Of a DNA stretch of 64,000 nucleotides, positions 35,784 through 44,729 are shown piece by piece. Each line of letters opens with the position of its first letter. Within the stretch, counting starts at the first letter, position 1. The notes beneath the pieces were generated by a model. It was not told where the DNA came from. It did not search any database and saw only the letters and a list, made by a program, of their open reading frames with translations. Source of the stretch: Methanoregulaceae archaeon UBA467 (GTDB lineage Archaea; Halobacteriota; Methanomicrobia; Methanomicrobiales; Methanospirillaceae); NCBI GenBank assembly GCA_002503825.1, contig DASP01000009.1:15338-79337 (forward strand), read 5' to 3'. Both the position numbers and the translations under genes were made by a program.

Positions 35784-37267
35784 GCGATATACTCCCTGAG
35801 AGGATCTCAATCGAGGGATACACCCACAAGGATATGACGGTAGAGAAGGTCCCTGCCTCCTGCGAATTCAGGCCGCGGGACCCTCATCTCGTACCAGCCG
35901 CAAACAGGTCGGTCGTTGTCAACCCGAGCCGGACCTGCATGCCTCTGGGCGCCATTTGGGCAGTCATGGGACTCAACAGGGCTATTCCCTTTGTGCAGGG
36001 AGCACAGGGATGCACGACCTATGTCAGGTATACCTTCGCACGGATCTTTCGGGAACCGGGGTCCGTGGCCACCGCATCGTTTCACGAGGATGCCGCCGTT
36101 TTTGGCGGACGACGAAACGTTGTCGACGGGTTACGGAACCTTGTTGTCAGGTACTGGCCGAGCGTTATCGGCGTTGTCACCACCTGCTCGAGTGAGATTA
36201 TCGGCGATGACATGGAGAATTTCATCAAAGCCGCAAAGAAAAAGCTCCGCGAGGAGATTGGGGATGAAAGGGCAGACGGCATCGAGATCGTCCTGATCAA
36301 TACGCCGAGTTTTGTCGGGTCCCAGGTTGAAGGGTATAACAGGGCGGCCCAGTCATTCGTCGGCAGTATCTCCAGGAAGACAGGTAAACCTTCCGGAAAG
36401 GTAAACATCATCCCGGGTATGATCTACCCCGGCGATATCAGGGAGATCAAGTATATACTCAGGGAGATGGGAATCGAGCCCACCGTGCTCTTCGATATCT
36501 CTGATACCCTGGATGCCCCGCTCCATCCGCCAAAGAGTCTCCCTTACTATCCGGCCGGCGGGACAACCATTGAAGAGATCCGCGGCATGGGCGATGCCAC
36601 TGCAACCTTCGCCATCCAGACCTCGGCAGGAGAGGCAGGAGCCCGGCTCCTGGAGAAGAAGTGTGGAGTACAGTACCTCCCGGGACCGATGCCTGTCGGA
36701 GTTGCACACACCGACGCATTCGTTACTGCAGTTGCACAGGCAACCGGCAGGGAAATCCCCAGGTCCGTCATCGACGACCGCGGGCGTCTTGTCGATACCA
36801 TGGCAGACACCCTCCATTACACCATGATGGGGAAGGTGGCCGTCTTTGGAGACCCGGACACCGTGATTGGATTAACCAGGTTCGTGTGCGAACTTGGAAT
36901 GACCCCTGTCGCGGTCATGACCGGGACCGGGACAAAGACATTTGAGGATAACATCAATGCAATCCTTGAAGAATACCGGGACATCTTCGTGGAGGAGCCA
37001 AAAGTATTCAATAACGGGGACCTCTTCGAGTTCGAAGAGTACCTGAGAGGAGTCAAAAAGCTCAACCTGATTATCGGCCACTCGAAAGGAGTTGATATTG
37101 CAGCCGAATGCGGCGTGCCTCTTATCCGGGCCGGGTTCCCGATCTATGACAGGTTCGGGTACCAGAAGAAATCGATTGTCGGCTACCGGGGTAGCGAACT
37201 GCTGCTCTACGAGATTGTCAATACTATCATGGGTCACCACTATCCGGCCGCACAACTGGAACAGTAA
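35780..37267 (+). CDS. nifK: Nitrogenase component I beta chain (NifK-like)
   Basis: A 495-residue protein. P-cluster cysteines are Cys53 (NPSRTCMPLGA), Cys78 (GAQGCTTY) and Cys136 (TTCSSEIIGDD). Further conserved blocks are EDAAVFGGRRN and TPSFVGSQVEGY, with the Ser next to the P-cluster. It pairs with NifD to form the catalytic tetramer. The N-terminus is short (about 50 residues before Cys53 against about 70 in Azotobacter NifK), as in alternative nitrogenases. No nifE, nifN, nifX or anfG follows. Confidence 0.94.
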   Translation: MSDILPERISIEGYTHKDMTVEKVPASCEFRPRDPHLVPAANRSVVVNPSRTCMPLGAIWAVMGLNRAIPFVQGAQGCTTYVRYTFARIFREPGSVATASFHEDAAVFGGRRNVVDGLRNLVVRYWPSVIGVVTTCSSEIIGDDMENFIKAAKKKLREEIGDERADGIEIVLINTPSFVGSQVEGYNRAAQSFVGSISRKTGKPSGKVNIIPGMIYPGDIREIKYILREMGIEPTVLFDISDTLDAPLHPPKSLPYYPAGGTTIEEIRGMGDATATFAIQTSAGEAGARLLEKKCGVQYLPGPMPVGVAHTDAFVTAVAQATGREIPRSVIDDRGRLVDTMADTLHYTMMGKVAVFGDPDTVIGLTRFVCELGMTPVAVMTGTGTKTFEDNINAILEEYRDIFVEEPKVFNNGDLFEFEEYLRGVKKLNLIIGHSKGVDIAAECGVPLIRAGFPIYDRFGYQKKSIVGYRGSELLLYEIVNTIMGHHYPAAQLEQ

Positions 37268-37312
37268 GGGATAATTATCCACCACGGAAATGGAGCGGCT
37301 GCAGGAATGTTT

Positions 37313-37330
37313 CCCGGATATATATCCGGG
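37313..37330. promoter_or_regulatory. Perfect 18-bp palindrome between nifK and modA
   Basis: CCCGGATATATATCCGGG is fully self-complementary, 46 bp after nifK and 159 bp before modA. No T-run follows. It could be an operator for a molybdate or nitrogen regulator, or an attenuating hairpin at the end of the nif message. A TATA-like TTTATAAATA lies at about 37437-37446 as the modA promoter. Confidence 0.5.
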
Positions 37331-37488
37331 GTCATCCCCCCAATCCCGTCCCTGAAAGCGAATGCTGGATTTACCCTTAACGAGGATGGCGATTGTCAAT
37401 AGCTGAATAAAATTAACAGTTAATCAAAATTAATAATTTATAAATAAAATTCCCGACCCGGTTATCTACAAAAATGAAAGGTGAACAA

Positions 37489-38319
37489 ATGAAACAGATT
37501 TCATATATCGCATGTACTTGTGCACTATTACTGATCGCCGGCCTTCTGGTGGCCGGCTGCACAGATTCCGTTGCATCGTCGGGTACTCCTGGCACCACCC
37601 TGACCGTATTTGCTGCCGCATCGCTGACCGGGGCATTTACCGATATCGGAAACACCTATGAAAAACAGCATCCTGAGTTGAAGGTCGACCTGGCCTTTGA
37701 CGGAACGCAGGCCCTCCGCACCCAGATCGAACAGGGTGCTTCCCCTGATGTCTTTGTCTCGGCCAATACAAAACACATGAATGCTTTAAAGGATGCCGGA
37801 TTCATGGATAATGAAACGGTCGTGTTCTTCCTGGAGAACGGTATGGCAGTAATTGTCCCGGCCGACAACCCTGCAGGGATAACCAGTCTGTCCGATCTTG
37901 CCAGACCGGGAGTAAAACTGCTCATCGGCACCAAAGATGTGCCCTTTGGTTCCTACACCCGCCAGGTGCTGGATAAAATGGCGGCAGACCCAGGCTATGG
38001 CGAGGCATACAGGACCGCAGTTATGGACAACGTGATCTCCGAGGAGACCGCGGTCAGTACCGTTGTACCCAAGCTAATGCTCGGTGAAGCGGACGCTGCA
38101 TTTGTCTACAAGTCTGATGTGAAACCTGAGGACAAGGACAAGATACACCGAATCGAAATCCCGGCTGAATATAATGTGGTTGCACAATACCCGCTGGGTA
38201 TCCTTGCCGAATCGTCACAGAAAAGTGCTGCGGAGGCATTCATCAGGTTTGTCACCGGACCGGACGGCAGCGCCATACTGACAGAATACGGATTTGACCC
38301 GGTCCCGGCAACATCGTAA
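37489..38319 (+). CDS. modA: Molybdate ABC transporter substrate-binding lipoprotein
   Basis: About 276 residues. A signal segment ends in a lipobox (LLVAGC). The mature protein is ModA-like: TVFAAASLTGAFTDIG, FDGTQALRTQIEQGASPDVFVSAN, VKLLIGTKDVPFGSYTR and GEADAAFVYKSD. ModA binds MoO4 2- or WO4 2- outside the membrane and passes it to ModB. Of two in-frame ATGs (37474, 37489), the second follows AAAGGTGA at the right distance. Its position after nifK implies that the nitrogenase uses molybdenum. Confidence 0.93.
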   Translation: MKQISYIACTCALLLIAGLLVAGCTDSVASSGTPGTTLTVFAAASLTGAFTDIGNTYEKQHPELKVDLAFDGTQALRTQIEQGASPDVFVSANTKHMNALKDAGFMDNETVVFFLENGMAVIVPADNPAGITSLSDLARPGVKLLIGTKDVPFGSYTRQVLDKMAADPGYGEAYRTAVMDNVISEETAVSTVVPKLMLGEADAAFVYKSDVKPEDKDKIHRIEIPAEYNVVAQYPLGILAESSQKSAAEAFIRFVTGPDGSAILTEYGFDPVPATS

Positions 38320-38329
38320 GGTGAACCGG

Positions 38330-39130
38330 ATGAACCTGTGGACACGGTCTGGCGAGAGGACCCTTCTTATCCTCCTCGCCCCCCTTGTCATACTTTTCCT
38401 GCTCTTTCTTACCATACCCGTAGCCTCGCTCTTCCTGCGCATCACCCATGGGGCCTTCATAGCATCCCTCGCAAACCCGGTCGTCATTGACGCACTGCTC
38501 CTCTCCCTGGGTACTGCTGTTGTAAGCACAGGGATTGTAATTCTTATGGGAACCCCGCTCTCGTATCTCAACGCCCGTACGTCTTACCGAGGGAAAGAGA
38601 TCGTCGATACTCTCACCGATCTGCCCATCGTGATGCCCCCGGCAGTCGCGGGTATCGCCCTGCTGATGGCCTTCGGCCGGCGGGGAGTCATCGGAGAGTA
38701 CCTGAACGCGTTCGGCATCCAGATCGCCTTCACTACCTTTGCGGTCATCCTTGCGCAGGTCTTCGTCGCCTCCCCGTTCTATATCAGGCAGGCACGGGCC
38801 AGCTTCGAGGCGGTGGACCGGACCTACGAGGAAGCAGCACGGACTCTGGGTGCAGGATGGCTCAGGGTGTTTTTCCGGGTCACCGTCCCTGTCGCCTGGG
38901 CAGGTCTCGTGTCCGGGGCTATCCTCACATTTGCCCGTGCACTCGGCGAATTCGGTGCCACGATCATGTTCGCAGGCAACTTCCAGGGCAGGACACAGAC
39001 CATGCCACTCGCCATCTACACCACCATGCAGGGAGATCTCAATGACGCCATCAGCCTGGCCATTATCCTCGTGGTCATCTCTTTCGCGGTGATCCTCATG
39101 GTCAAATACATTACACGGAGGCCGATCTGA
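38330..39130 (+). CDS. modB: Molybdate ABC transporter permease
   Basis: A 266-residue membrane protein with about six helices and the permease EAA loop EEAARTLGAGWLRVFFRVTVPVAW. GRRGVIGEYLNAFG and ALGEFGATIMFAGNFQGRTQTMPLAIY are typical of ModB. The start at 38330 follows GGTGA; it lies 10 bp after the modA stop and its own stop overlaps modC. Confidence 0.92.
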   Translation: MNLWTRSGERTLLILLAPLVILFLLFLTIPVASLFLRITHGAFIASLANPVVIDALLLSLGTAVVSTGIVILMGTPLSYLNARTSYRGKEIVDTLTDLPIVMPPAVAGIALLMAFGRRGVIGEYLNAFGIQIAFTTFAVILAQVFVASPFYIRQARASFEAVDRTYEEAARTLGAGWLRVFFRVTVPVAWAGLVSGAILTFARALGEFGATIMFAGNFQGRTQTMPLAIYTTMQGDLNDAISLAIILVVISFAVILMVKYITRRPI

Positions 39131-39873
39131 TGCTTAACGTCAGTGCAGGGAAACAGCTCAGGGATTTCAAGCTGGATGTCTCGCTTTCGGTCCGGAAGGG
39201 TGAGATTACGGTCCTGATCGGAGAGAACGGAGCAGGAAAATCGACTGTCCTGAACCTGATCTCCGGTCTCCTCTTCCCTGACCACGGGGAGATAACACTT
39301 GGCAAACGGGTGCTGTTTTCAGGTTCCGGCCGGATCAACATCCCACCGGAATGCAGAAATATCGGCCACCTCTTCCAGTCGTACGCACTGTTTCCGCACC
39401 TCTCGGTCTTTGAGAATGTAGCCTTCGGCCTCAGGTGCCGGAAGCTGCCAAAAGACGCGATTGCCTCACGGGTACGGGAATACCTGGTTGAGATGGAGCT
39501 GGAATCCCTTTCCGGAGAGCAGGTCGGCCGTCTTTCCGGCGGACAGCGGCAACGGGTGGCGCTCGCCCGGGCTCTTGTCCTCAGGCCCGATCTCCTGCTG
39601 CTCGATGAGCCGCTGGCAGCACTGGATGTGAAATCACAGTCATCCATGAGAAAAGAACTGAAGCAATCAATCATCGCTGCAGGGATACCGGCGGTCATCG
39701 TCACCCATCATTTCCAGGACGCCCTCTTTTTCGGGGACCATGTCTGCCTGCTGGAGAAAGGAAAGATTGCCCTCCAGGGATCACCGGCGGACCTGATGAA
39801 AATGAGAGAGAACACATTCATCAAAAGCTTTTTCTGCCACTGTAATACCTGTGGGAACCGGCATGGTGTATGA
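39130..39873 (+). CDS. modC: Molybdate ABC transporter ATP-binding protein
   Basis: A 247-residue ATPase. Walker A is IGENGAGKST, the Q-loop FQSYALFPHL, the signature LSGGQRQRVALARAL, Walker B LLLLDEPLAALD, and the switch His lies in VIVTHH. It lacks the C-terminal Mop/TOBE molybdate-sensing domain found in ModC proteins of about 350 residues, so trans-inhibition by molybdate is not expected. It ends the modABC operon. Confidence 0.92.
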   Translation: MLNVSAGKQLRDFKLDVSLSVRKGEITVLIGENGAGKSTVLNLISGLLFPDHGEITLGKRVLFSGSGRINIPPECRNIGHLFQSYALFPHLSVFENVAFGLRCRKLPKDAIASRVREYLVEMELESLSGEQVGRLSGGQRQRVALARALVLRPDLLLLDEPLAALDVKSQSSMRKELKQSIIAAGIPAVIVTHHFQDALFFGDHVCLLEKGKIALQGSPADLMKMRENTFIKSFFCHCNTCGNRHGV

Positions 39874-39967
39874 ACAGACGATGAAAATCTATGAATTTTA
39901 TTTTTATCTACATTGAGTTGTGGCCAGGTCAAACCTGACCCGGCTTTTATCCGGGCCGGGGTGCAGG

Positions 39968-41533
39968 TCAGTCCTTCAGCACTATATTATTTTTCTTAAT
40001 ATATTCGCATAGAGGGACACTGACCGGCGGGCTCCCTTTCGCTTTGCAGAAACATTCGATTCTCTGCTCATTGTCGACCCATCGAAGGCAGCATACACCG
40101 TTTTTATCGATATAGACAAAGGTGTCATAGTCTTGCGTATCGTCTTTTTTGTTTTCATTTACCCATGAACCGGTATTGACGAGGAGACTTACTTTGTCGG
40201 TTTTCGTATCAGCTTCGAAATCTGCTGCATGTGTATGGCCAAAGACCAGAACTTTTGATTTATACGCATATTTACTTACATCAAACAGTTTCTCTTCGAT
40301 TATTTTATCAGGGCTCTTGAATTTGACAGAGATTTTATTATACACTTTTCGTTTCAGATATGCAAAAAGAGCCGGAATACTGATGACAAGGAGAATGTAG
40401 AATGATATGATAAGCGGGATGTAGAAATACCCATAGAACACTTCCGGGAGGAATATCCAGCCATACAACAAAAATGCTGCATCTGCAATAAACAAAATCG
40501 CGCAAAGTCCTGCAAGCACGGACGAGGAGGGGTGATCACGTTCGGCATATCCGAACAGGAATATTCCGTACAGAAATACCAGCGCAAGGATGATTCCACT
40601 GAATGCTCCGATAAATGCATTTACCGTGCTGAAGGCGGGTGTAAAAAAAAGCCACAGCAGGATGCACGCCATTACCAGATTTGAAAAATGTGATCCCGGG
40701 TTCATCTTTTTTGTAACCGATATACAGGCCAGGTCCTGGAAAAAATCCACCGGGTCGAACCGTCTGCCCAGCGCTTCGCTGATGGTGTAGGTAATCTGTT
40801 CCCGGTCGAACTGCTGACCATGGATGAACGCATAACTGGTCCCCCCCGCATCAAGGCCAAGTTCTCCGTCCTGTGCACGGTGTGCCGGATAGTGCCTTCC
40901 GCAGATTTCGAGAGAGCGGGATCCGTTCCACTCAACTTTCAGGCTTTCCGCTTTTTCCCGGCCTTTTTTATCTTTGGTATGCAGGAGTTTGAAGGTTGAT
41001 CCGGAGCCGGCCGGCCGTTGTGAATCCGCGGTCCGCCCGGTCCCGGTTCCCGGAGAGGGGTTGCCAGGAGTATCTGCCGGTCCTTTTTTCATTGCCTGTG
41101 CCTCCCTTGCACGTTTCCTGTCGTCATCACGGGATTCGATAAATTCTGCCACATCTTCGTCATGATTCCCGGTCACATAGATGACATCGCAGTCCATATC
41201 CCGCATTGTTAAAAAGGGGAGAAATGCATCAAGGAACGAACAGTTACGGTCCTGGTTTCGCGAATCCCAGAGTTCCAGGATATCCCCGAGCAGGATGATC
41301 TTTTCCGGCGGGAACAACCTCTTATTCCTGGCAGGTTCATCAGTTTTCGTCGTGTTTCCCGACTGGCAAATAACTGGAACTGATATGAAATCCGTAGAGA
41401 GATATTTCAGGAACCTGGTAAACCGCTCTCCTGTTCCGGGATCCTCCATTCCGCCAAGATGCAGATCGGAAACCACGATGATGCTCCGGTCATCAGGTAG
41501 TTTTTCCATCCCGAACAGGGATTCTTTTGACAT
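39968..41533 (-). CDS. Metallophosphoesterase with four membrane helices inserted in the catalytic domain
   Basis: About 521 residues from the ATG at 41533. The metallophosphatase blocks occur in order: VSDLHLGG, LLGDILELWD, YVTGNHDED, FIHGQQFD and VFGHTHAADF, then VNTGSW. Between the HG and GHTH blocks (about residues 290-400) four hydrophobic helices are inserted (from LVMACILLWLFF to YIPLIISFYILLVISIP), so both halves would face the same side. A charged, repeat-poor linker (about 145-210) is also unusual. The enzyme resembles LpxH-like phosphoesterases. The substrate is unknown. It starts four bases after the upstream membrane gene, so they are an operon. Confidence 0.8.
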   Translation of the reverse strand: MSKESLFGMEKLPDDRSIIVVSDLHLGGMEDPGTGERFTRFLKYLSTDFISVPVICQSGNTTKTDEPARNKRLFPPEKIILLGDILELWDSRNQDRNCSFLDAFLPFLTMRDMDCDVIYVTGNHDEDVAEFIESRDDDRKRAREAQAMKKGPADTPGNPSPGTGTGRTADSQRPAGSGSTFKLLHTKDKKGREKAESLKVEWNGSRSLEICGRHYPAHRAQDGELGLDAGGTSYAFIHGQQFDREQITYTISEALGRRFDPVDFFQDLACISVTKKMNPGSHFSNLVMACILLWLFFTPAFSTVNAFIGAFSGIILALVFLYGIFLFGYAERDHPSSSVLAGLCAILFIADAAFLLYGWIFLPEVFYGYFYIPLIISFYILLVISIPALFAYLKRKVYNKISVKFKSPDKIIEEKLFDVSKYAYKSKVLVFGHTHAADFEADTKTDKVSLLVNTGSWVNENKKDDTQDYDTFVYIDKNGVCCLRWVDNEQRIECFCKAKGSPPVSVPLCEYIKKNNIVLKD

Positions 41534-41537
41534 AGGC

Positions 41538-42923
41538 CTATACCCCCTGTGCACCCGGAGGGCATTTGACAACGACATCCATTGATTTTGTTGTCGCCCC
41601 GCGGATCTCGACCGTAAACGTCCCTTCTGACTCAAACCTGTAATCAAATACCCCGTAATTCTTTCCGTTCATATAGCCGGGCATAAAACTCCTCGGCTCG
41701 CAGGCCGGCTTGCCGTCTATGTAGAACCCGGCCCGGAATTCGGTCCTGCCCCAGGACGGGGTTCCCGGCGGCACGGCAAATTCAAAAAAGAAATAATAGC
41801 GTTTTTCAGGGATGAAATACCCGATCGGCGGGACCCGGTAACTCTTCTGCGACGGGTCGTCAATCCAGATTTCACTGATGATATCGGCAGCTGTCTTCTC
41901 GATCCCTTCATGAACCCACGGAGGAGTGCTGACGGAAATCTCTCCACGTGCCGAATTGCCCTCTGCCGTCACGACAAGGGCATGTCTCCCCGGGGGGACT
42001 GTCCCGGGCAGTATAAATTCAATCCTGTCTTCTTCCCAGCGCCGGATATAATCGGGTGACACCTTTACCTGCCCGATCATGAGCGAATCAGGCGTTGTGC
42101 CGAAGCCTGACCCGAGAAGTGTTACGAGCTCCTTCGAACCGGCAGAGCCGGGAATGGTTTCACGTATGGCAGGGGAGGGGGCTGTCAGCACGGATTCAGT
42201 CGCGGAAGTTCTTTCAGAGGGGTTTATCGGTCCCGCACCACTCTTTTCAAGCGTCCCGGCATACGCTGCGCTGCCAAGGTACCCGGCCTGGGAGAGTCCC
42301 ATCAGGAACAGGAGTGTAGGGTCGATATCGGGCAGCCCGACTGATACTGCTTCGGGACCGGCATTGAATACCGTTGTGATGAAAAGCCAGAAATAGATCA
42401 CCACCGCTGCAAGTGTCCAGAGGAACATCTGGAAGCGGAGGAGACTGGGTTGCCCGTCTTCCTCGAGCATGGATGCATAGCTGGGTTCCGAATAGGTCTT
42501 CCCTTCTGAACGTGTCTTCAGTTTTTTATATTCTGATATTCCCTTGCTTACAATCGGCACTCCGACACTGATTCCCATAAGAGCCATCAATCCTTCAGGA
42601 ATCGCATTGGGGGCCTGCGTACTCCCGTCACGCAGTTGCAGAAACCACAGTGTGATGTATAAAAATGAGATCAGGAGTGTCCACATGAGGAGCTGGAATG
42701 TTGACAGGCTCGCATGGCCGTTTTTATCGAGGAGCACACGGAGGAGAATAAAGTGCTTTGGCGGTACAATGAAATCTTCGGGACTGAGGAATTGTGATGC
42801 GGCACGTTGTGCTGCCCGTTTCCTTCCATACCACTGGATAAAATTGGCACAGGCAATAATGACCACGATGAGTGCAAACGACAGTCCCATAGCTGTTGCC
42901 AGCTGGACGTCAGAGATTGTCAT
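41538..42923 (-). CDS. Membrane protein with IPT/TIG-like domain
   Basis: A 461-residue protein with four or five membrane helices (residues 8-30, 72-92, 106-126, 175-193, 208-230). A soluble C-terminal part begins with an IPT/TIG-like beta sandwich: VTLLGSGFGTTPDSLMIGQVKV and PPGRHALVVTAEGNSA. A further beta domain (YYFFFEFAVPPGTPSWGRTEFRAGFYIDG) follows. I do not recognise the family. It is co-transcribed with the phosphoesterase gene and likely acts with it at the membrane. Confidence 0.7.
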   Translation of the reverse strand: MTISDVQLATAMGLSFALIVVIIACANFIQWYGRKRAAQRAASQFLSPEDFIVPPKHFILLRVLLDKNGHASLSTFQLLMWTLLISFLYITLWFLQLRDGSTQAPNAIPEGLMALMGISVGVPIVSKGISEYKKLKTRSEGKTYSEPSYASMLEEDGQPSLLRFQMFLWTLAAVVIYFWLFITTVFNAGPEAVSVGLPDIDPTLLFLMGLSQAGYLGSAAYAGTLEKSGAGPINPSERTSATESVLTAPSPAIRETIPGSAGSKELVTLLGSGFGTTPDSLMIGQVKVSPDYIRRWEEDRIEFILPGTVPPGRHALVVTAEGNSARGEISVSTPPWVHEGIEKTAADIISEIWIDDPSQKSYRVPPIGYFIPEKRYYFFFEFAVPPGTPSWGRTEFRAGFYIDGKPACEPRSFMPGYMNGKNYGVFDYRFESEGTFTVEIRGATTKSMDVVVKCPPGAQGV

Positions 42924-43361
42924 TAAGGAGTCTGATACAGTCCATGTTTATAATACTTATTGAATATTAGTCTATATATCTAATCTGGGAAATTAATAGG
43001 ATAAATCCGGGGAATGGCAGGACCGCTGCCCGGGAATGCTGTTGCCGCAGGGTTTCTGCTGCTGCGCTCACCTTCTGAAATATGGACACGTATGGTGCAG
43101 AAAACGAAAATGTATCAAGGGATAACCAGGGGTAAATCTCCGGACTTCAGAAAAACATACCATATCTGTAGATATTATTGAATTTCGCTCATGATATGAT
43201 CGATATAAGTTAAAAATGAAATTTTTCCATTCGTTATGAAAAGAACTGCCCCCGGATACTCAATAGTTATCATTCTGCTTTCCGGAAGGGAATTCGTGCG
43301 CCACCCCAGCCAGACATTCAATTTCCTTAAAACATTCTTCTCATCTTCATCCTTATAGATT
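42924..43361. other. Intergenic region with no gene seen
   Basis: 438 bp without a coding frame that looks real, moderately AT-rich. It holds the promoter of the leftward membrane gene and the terminator side of the next leftward gene. No repeat or RNA was noticed. Confidence 0.4.
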
Positions 43362-43937
43362 TCATCGTATCCCGAGCACGACTGAAATCACCAGTAACCC
43401 AATGATTGAGGCAATAAGAAGCGATCCATTCGTTTTTCTCGATGCAAGATAACCCATCACGCCCAGCAGCAGCATGAAGGGTGTGATACTTGCGAACAGG
43501 TTCCAGTTCATCCATTGACCCGGAAGAGTCAATACGAAACCGGGATCGAATAGCAGACCCAGAATCTGGGAATATATTCCAAAAACCGGAAACAGGAGCG
43601 CACCAGAGAGGGTTGTACCAATTCCATCATGGGTCATGCGGCCGTAACAGAGAAGAATCACTACCGGGATGCCGACCAATAAGGCCTTCGCCGCCATCTG
43701 CAATTCCGTTGACGGGAGAAGGACCGGGATCATGAGGGTATAGCCCACGAACATCAATGCGGGCAGGAGGGGGAGCAGGAGGATCATCGCAGGGGTGATG
43801 ACCCGCAGGGACCCTGCATCACGGCCATTCGGGATATTCTCTGGAGCGGTATCGGTTTTCAGCGGTTCATGAATCATGAATGCTTTCGCATTCGGACACC
43901 AGCCTGATGATTCACGTAGCGTATCCACCAGGGACAT
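43362..43937 (-). CDS. Polytopic membrane protein (Yip1-like)
   Basis: A 191-residue protein with about five hydrophobic segments (VITPAMILLLPLLPALMFVGY, LLVGIPVVILLCYG, GALLFPVFGIYSQI, LFASITPFMLLLGVMGYLA, LLIASIIGLLVISVVLGI) after a soluble N-terminus. The pattern resembles the Yip1 superfamily but is not conclusive. It starts two bases after the stop of the upstream regulator-like gene and is probably controlled by it. Confidence 0.65.
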   Translation of the reverse strand: MSLVDTLRESSGWCPNAKAFMIHEPLKTDTAPENIPNGRDAGSLRVITPAMILLLPLLPALMFVGYTLMIPVLLPSTELQMAAKALLVGIPVVILLCYGRMTHDGIGTTLSGALLFPVFGIYSQILGLLFDPGFVLTLPGQWMNWNLFASITPFMLLLGVMGYLASRKTNGSLLIASIIGLLVISVVLGIR

Positions 43938-43939
43938 TT

Positions 43940-44386
43940 TCAGATCAACTCCTTCACTTTCCCAAAAAGTTCGTCAGCCATTCGTGTGGGGTCGCCGGTC
44001 TTCGTCAGTGTGATCTTCAATTCGTCTGCAAGATCCCAGAGAAGTTCGAGGCACGGGGTATACCGGGGACATGCCCCGCAGTCCCCCTCCTGCTCGTACC
44101 AGACCCGGACATCGTGGGTGGACGAGACAAAGATGATGGCGCCGGTATTGAAGGGAATTGCCCGCCCGAAAAGGATGCCTTTCTCCACGTTCAACTGCTC
44201 AGCTTCGATCCGGTTCGAATACGCCATCTCCAAAAGAACGGTCCTGATCTTCTCTTCCAATGTCAGGAGTGCCCGTGAGACGGCCTGTCGGGAGATACCC
44301 CGCAGGGTGGCGAGGGTAATGTTGGGTTGGCCACTCCGGTGCATCTTCCGGAACCCTGACTGTTTTTCATTCATGGGCAGTGGCAT
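43940..44386 (-). CDS. HTH regulator-like protein with cysteine cluster
   Basis: A 148-residue protein. The N-terminal 50 residues contain a helix-turn-helix pattern (LATLRGISRQAVSRALLTLEEKI). The C-terminal part has a Cys-rich motif (GDCGACPRYTPCLELLW) that could bind a metal or sense redox state. A perfect palindrome lies 3 bp upstream of its start, and the membrane gene 43362-43937 follows directly. I infer an autoregulated two-gene unit. The family is not recognised. The start may instead be the ATG at 44374. Confidence 0.6.
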   Translation of the reverse strand: MPLPMNEKQSGFRKMHRSGQPNITLATLRGISRQAVSRALLTLEEKIRTVLLEMAYSNRIEAEQLNVEKGILFGRAIPFNTGAIIFVSSTHDVRVWYEQEGDCGACPRYTPCLELLWDLADELKITLTKTGDPTRMADELFGKVKELI

Positions 44387-44388
44387 GC

Positions 44389-44408
44389 GTCAACATTAGC
44401 ATGTTGAC
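44389..44408 (-). promoter_or_regulatory. Palindromic operator candidate of the HTH gene
   Basis: GTCAACAT-TAGC-ATGTTGAC, a perfect 8-bp inverted repeat with a 4-bp spacer, ends 3 bp before the ATG at 44386. Its position fits autorepression by the downstream HTH protein. Confidence 0.75.
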
Positions 44409-44729
44409 ATGATAACCTTTTGGTGCGAACGTTTAATCAGGAATCTGAAAAACGGAGAGTGAAATGCCGGATTTGGACCAGGATCCAGATGGGGTTATTT
44501 CATCCATCCATACCTGGATGAAGGTTTTTTTTTAAAAGTCAGGACGACCAGGGCACACCATATATAAAATACCGGTGCCGGTTATGCGGGTCGTCGTGCA
44601 ATCATTTGGGTCATCAGGCAACTGCATCCATTCAATTGGTAGCAACGTTCTTCTTTCACCAAAAATATTTGTTGTTTCCGAAGAGGATTCTTCAGGGCGT
44701 TTAATCCAGCATTCTGTAAATCAGGATCG

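Noticed and set aside
32780..37267. Interpretation as Cfb (F430) or Mar (methylthioalkane reductase) nitrogenase-like operon
   Set aside because: Both lack NifI proteins and the full set of cofactor ligands; here Cys272, His437 and the P-cluster cysteines are all present, and the NifI pair is characteristic of nif.
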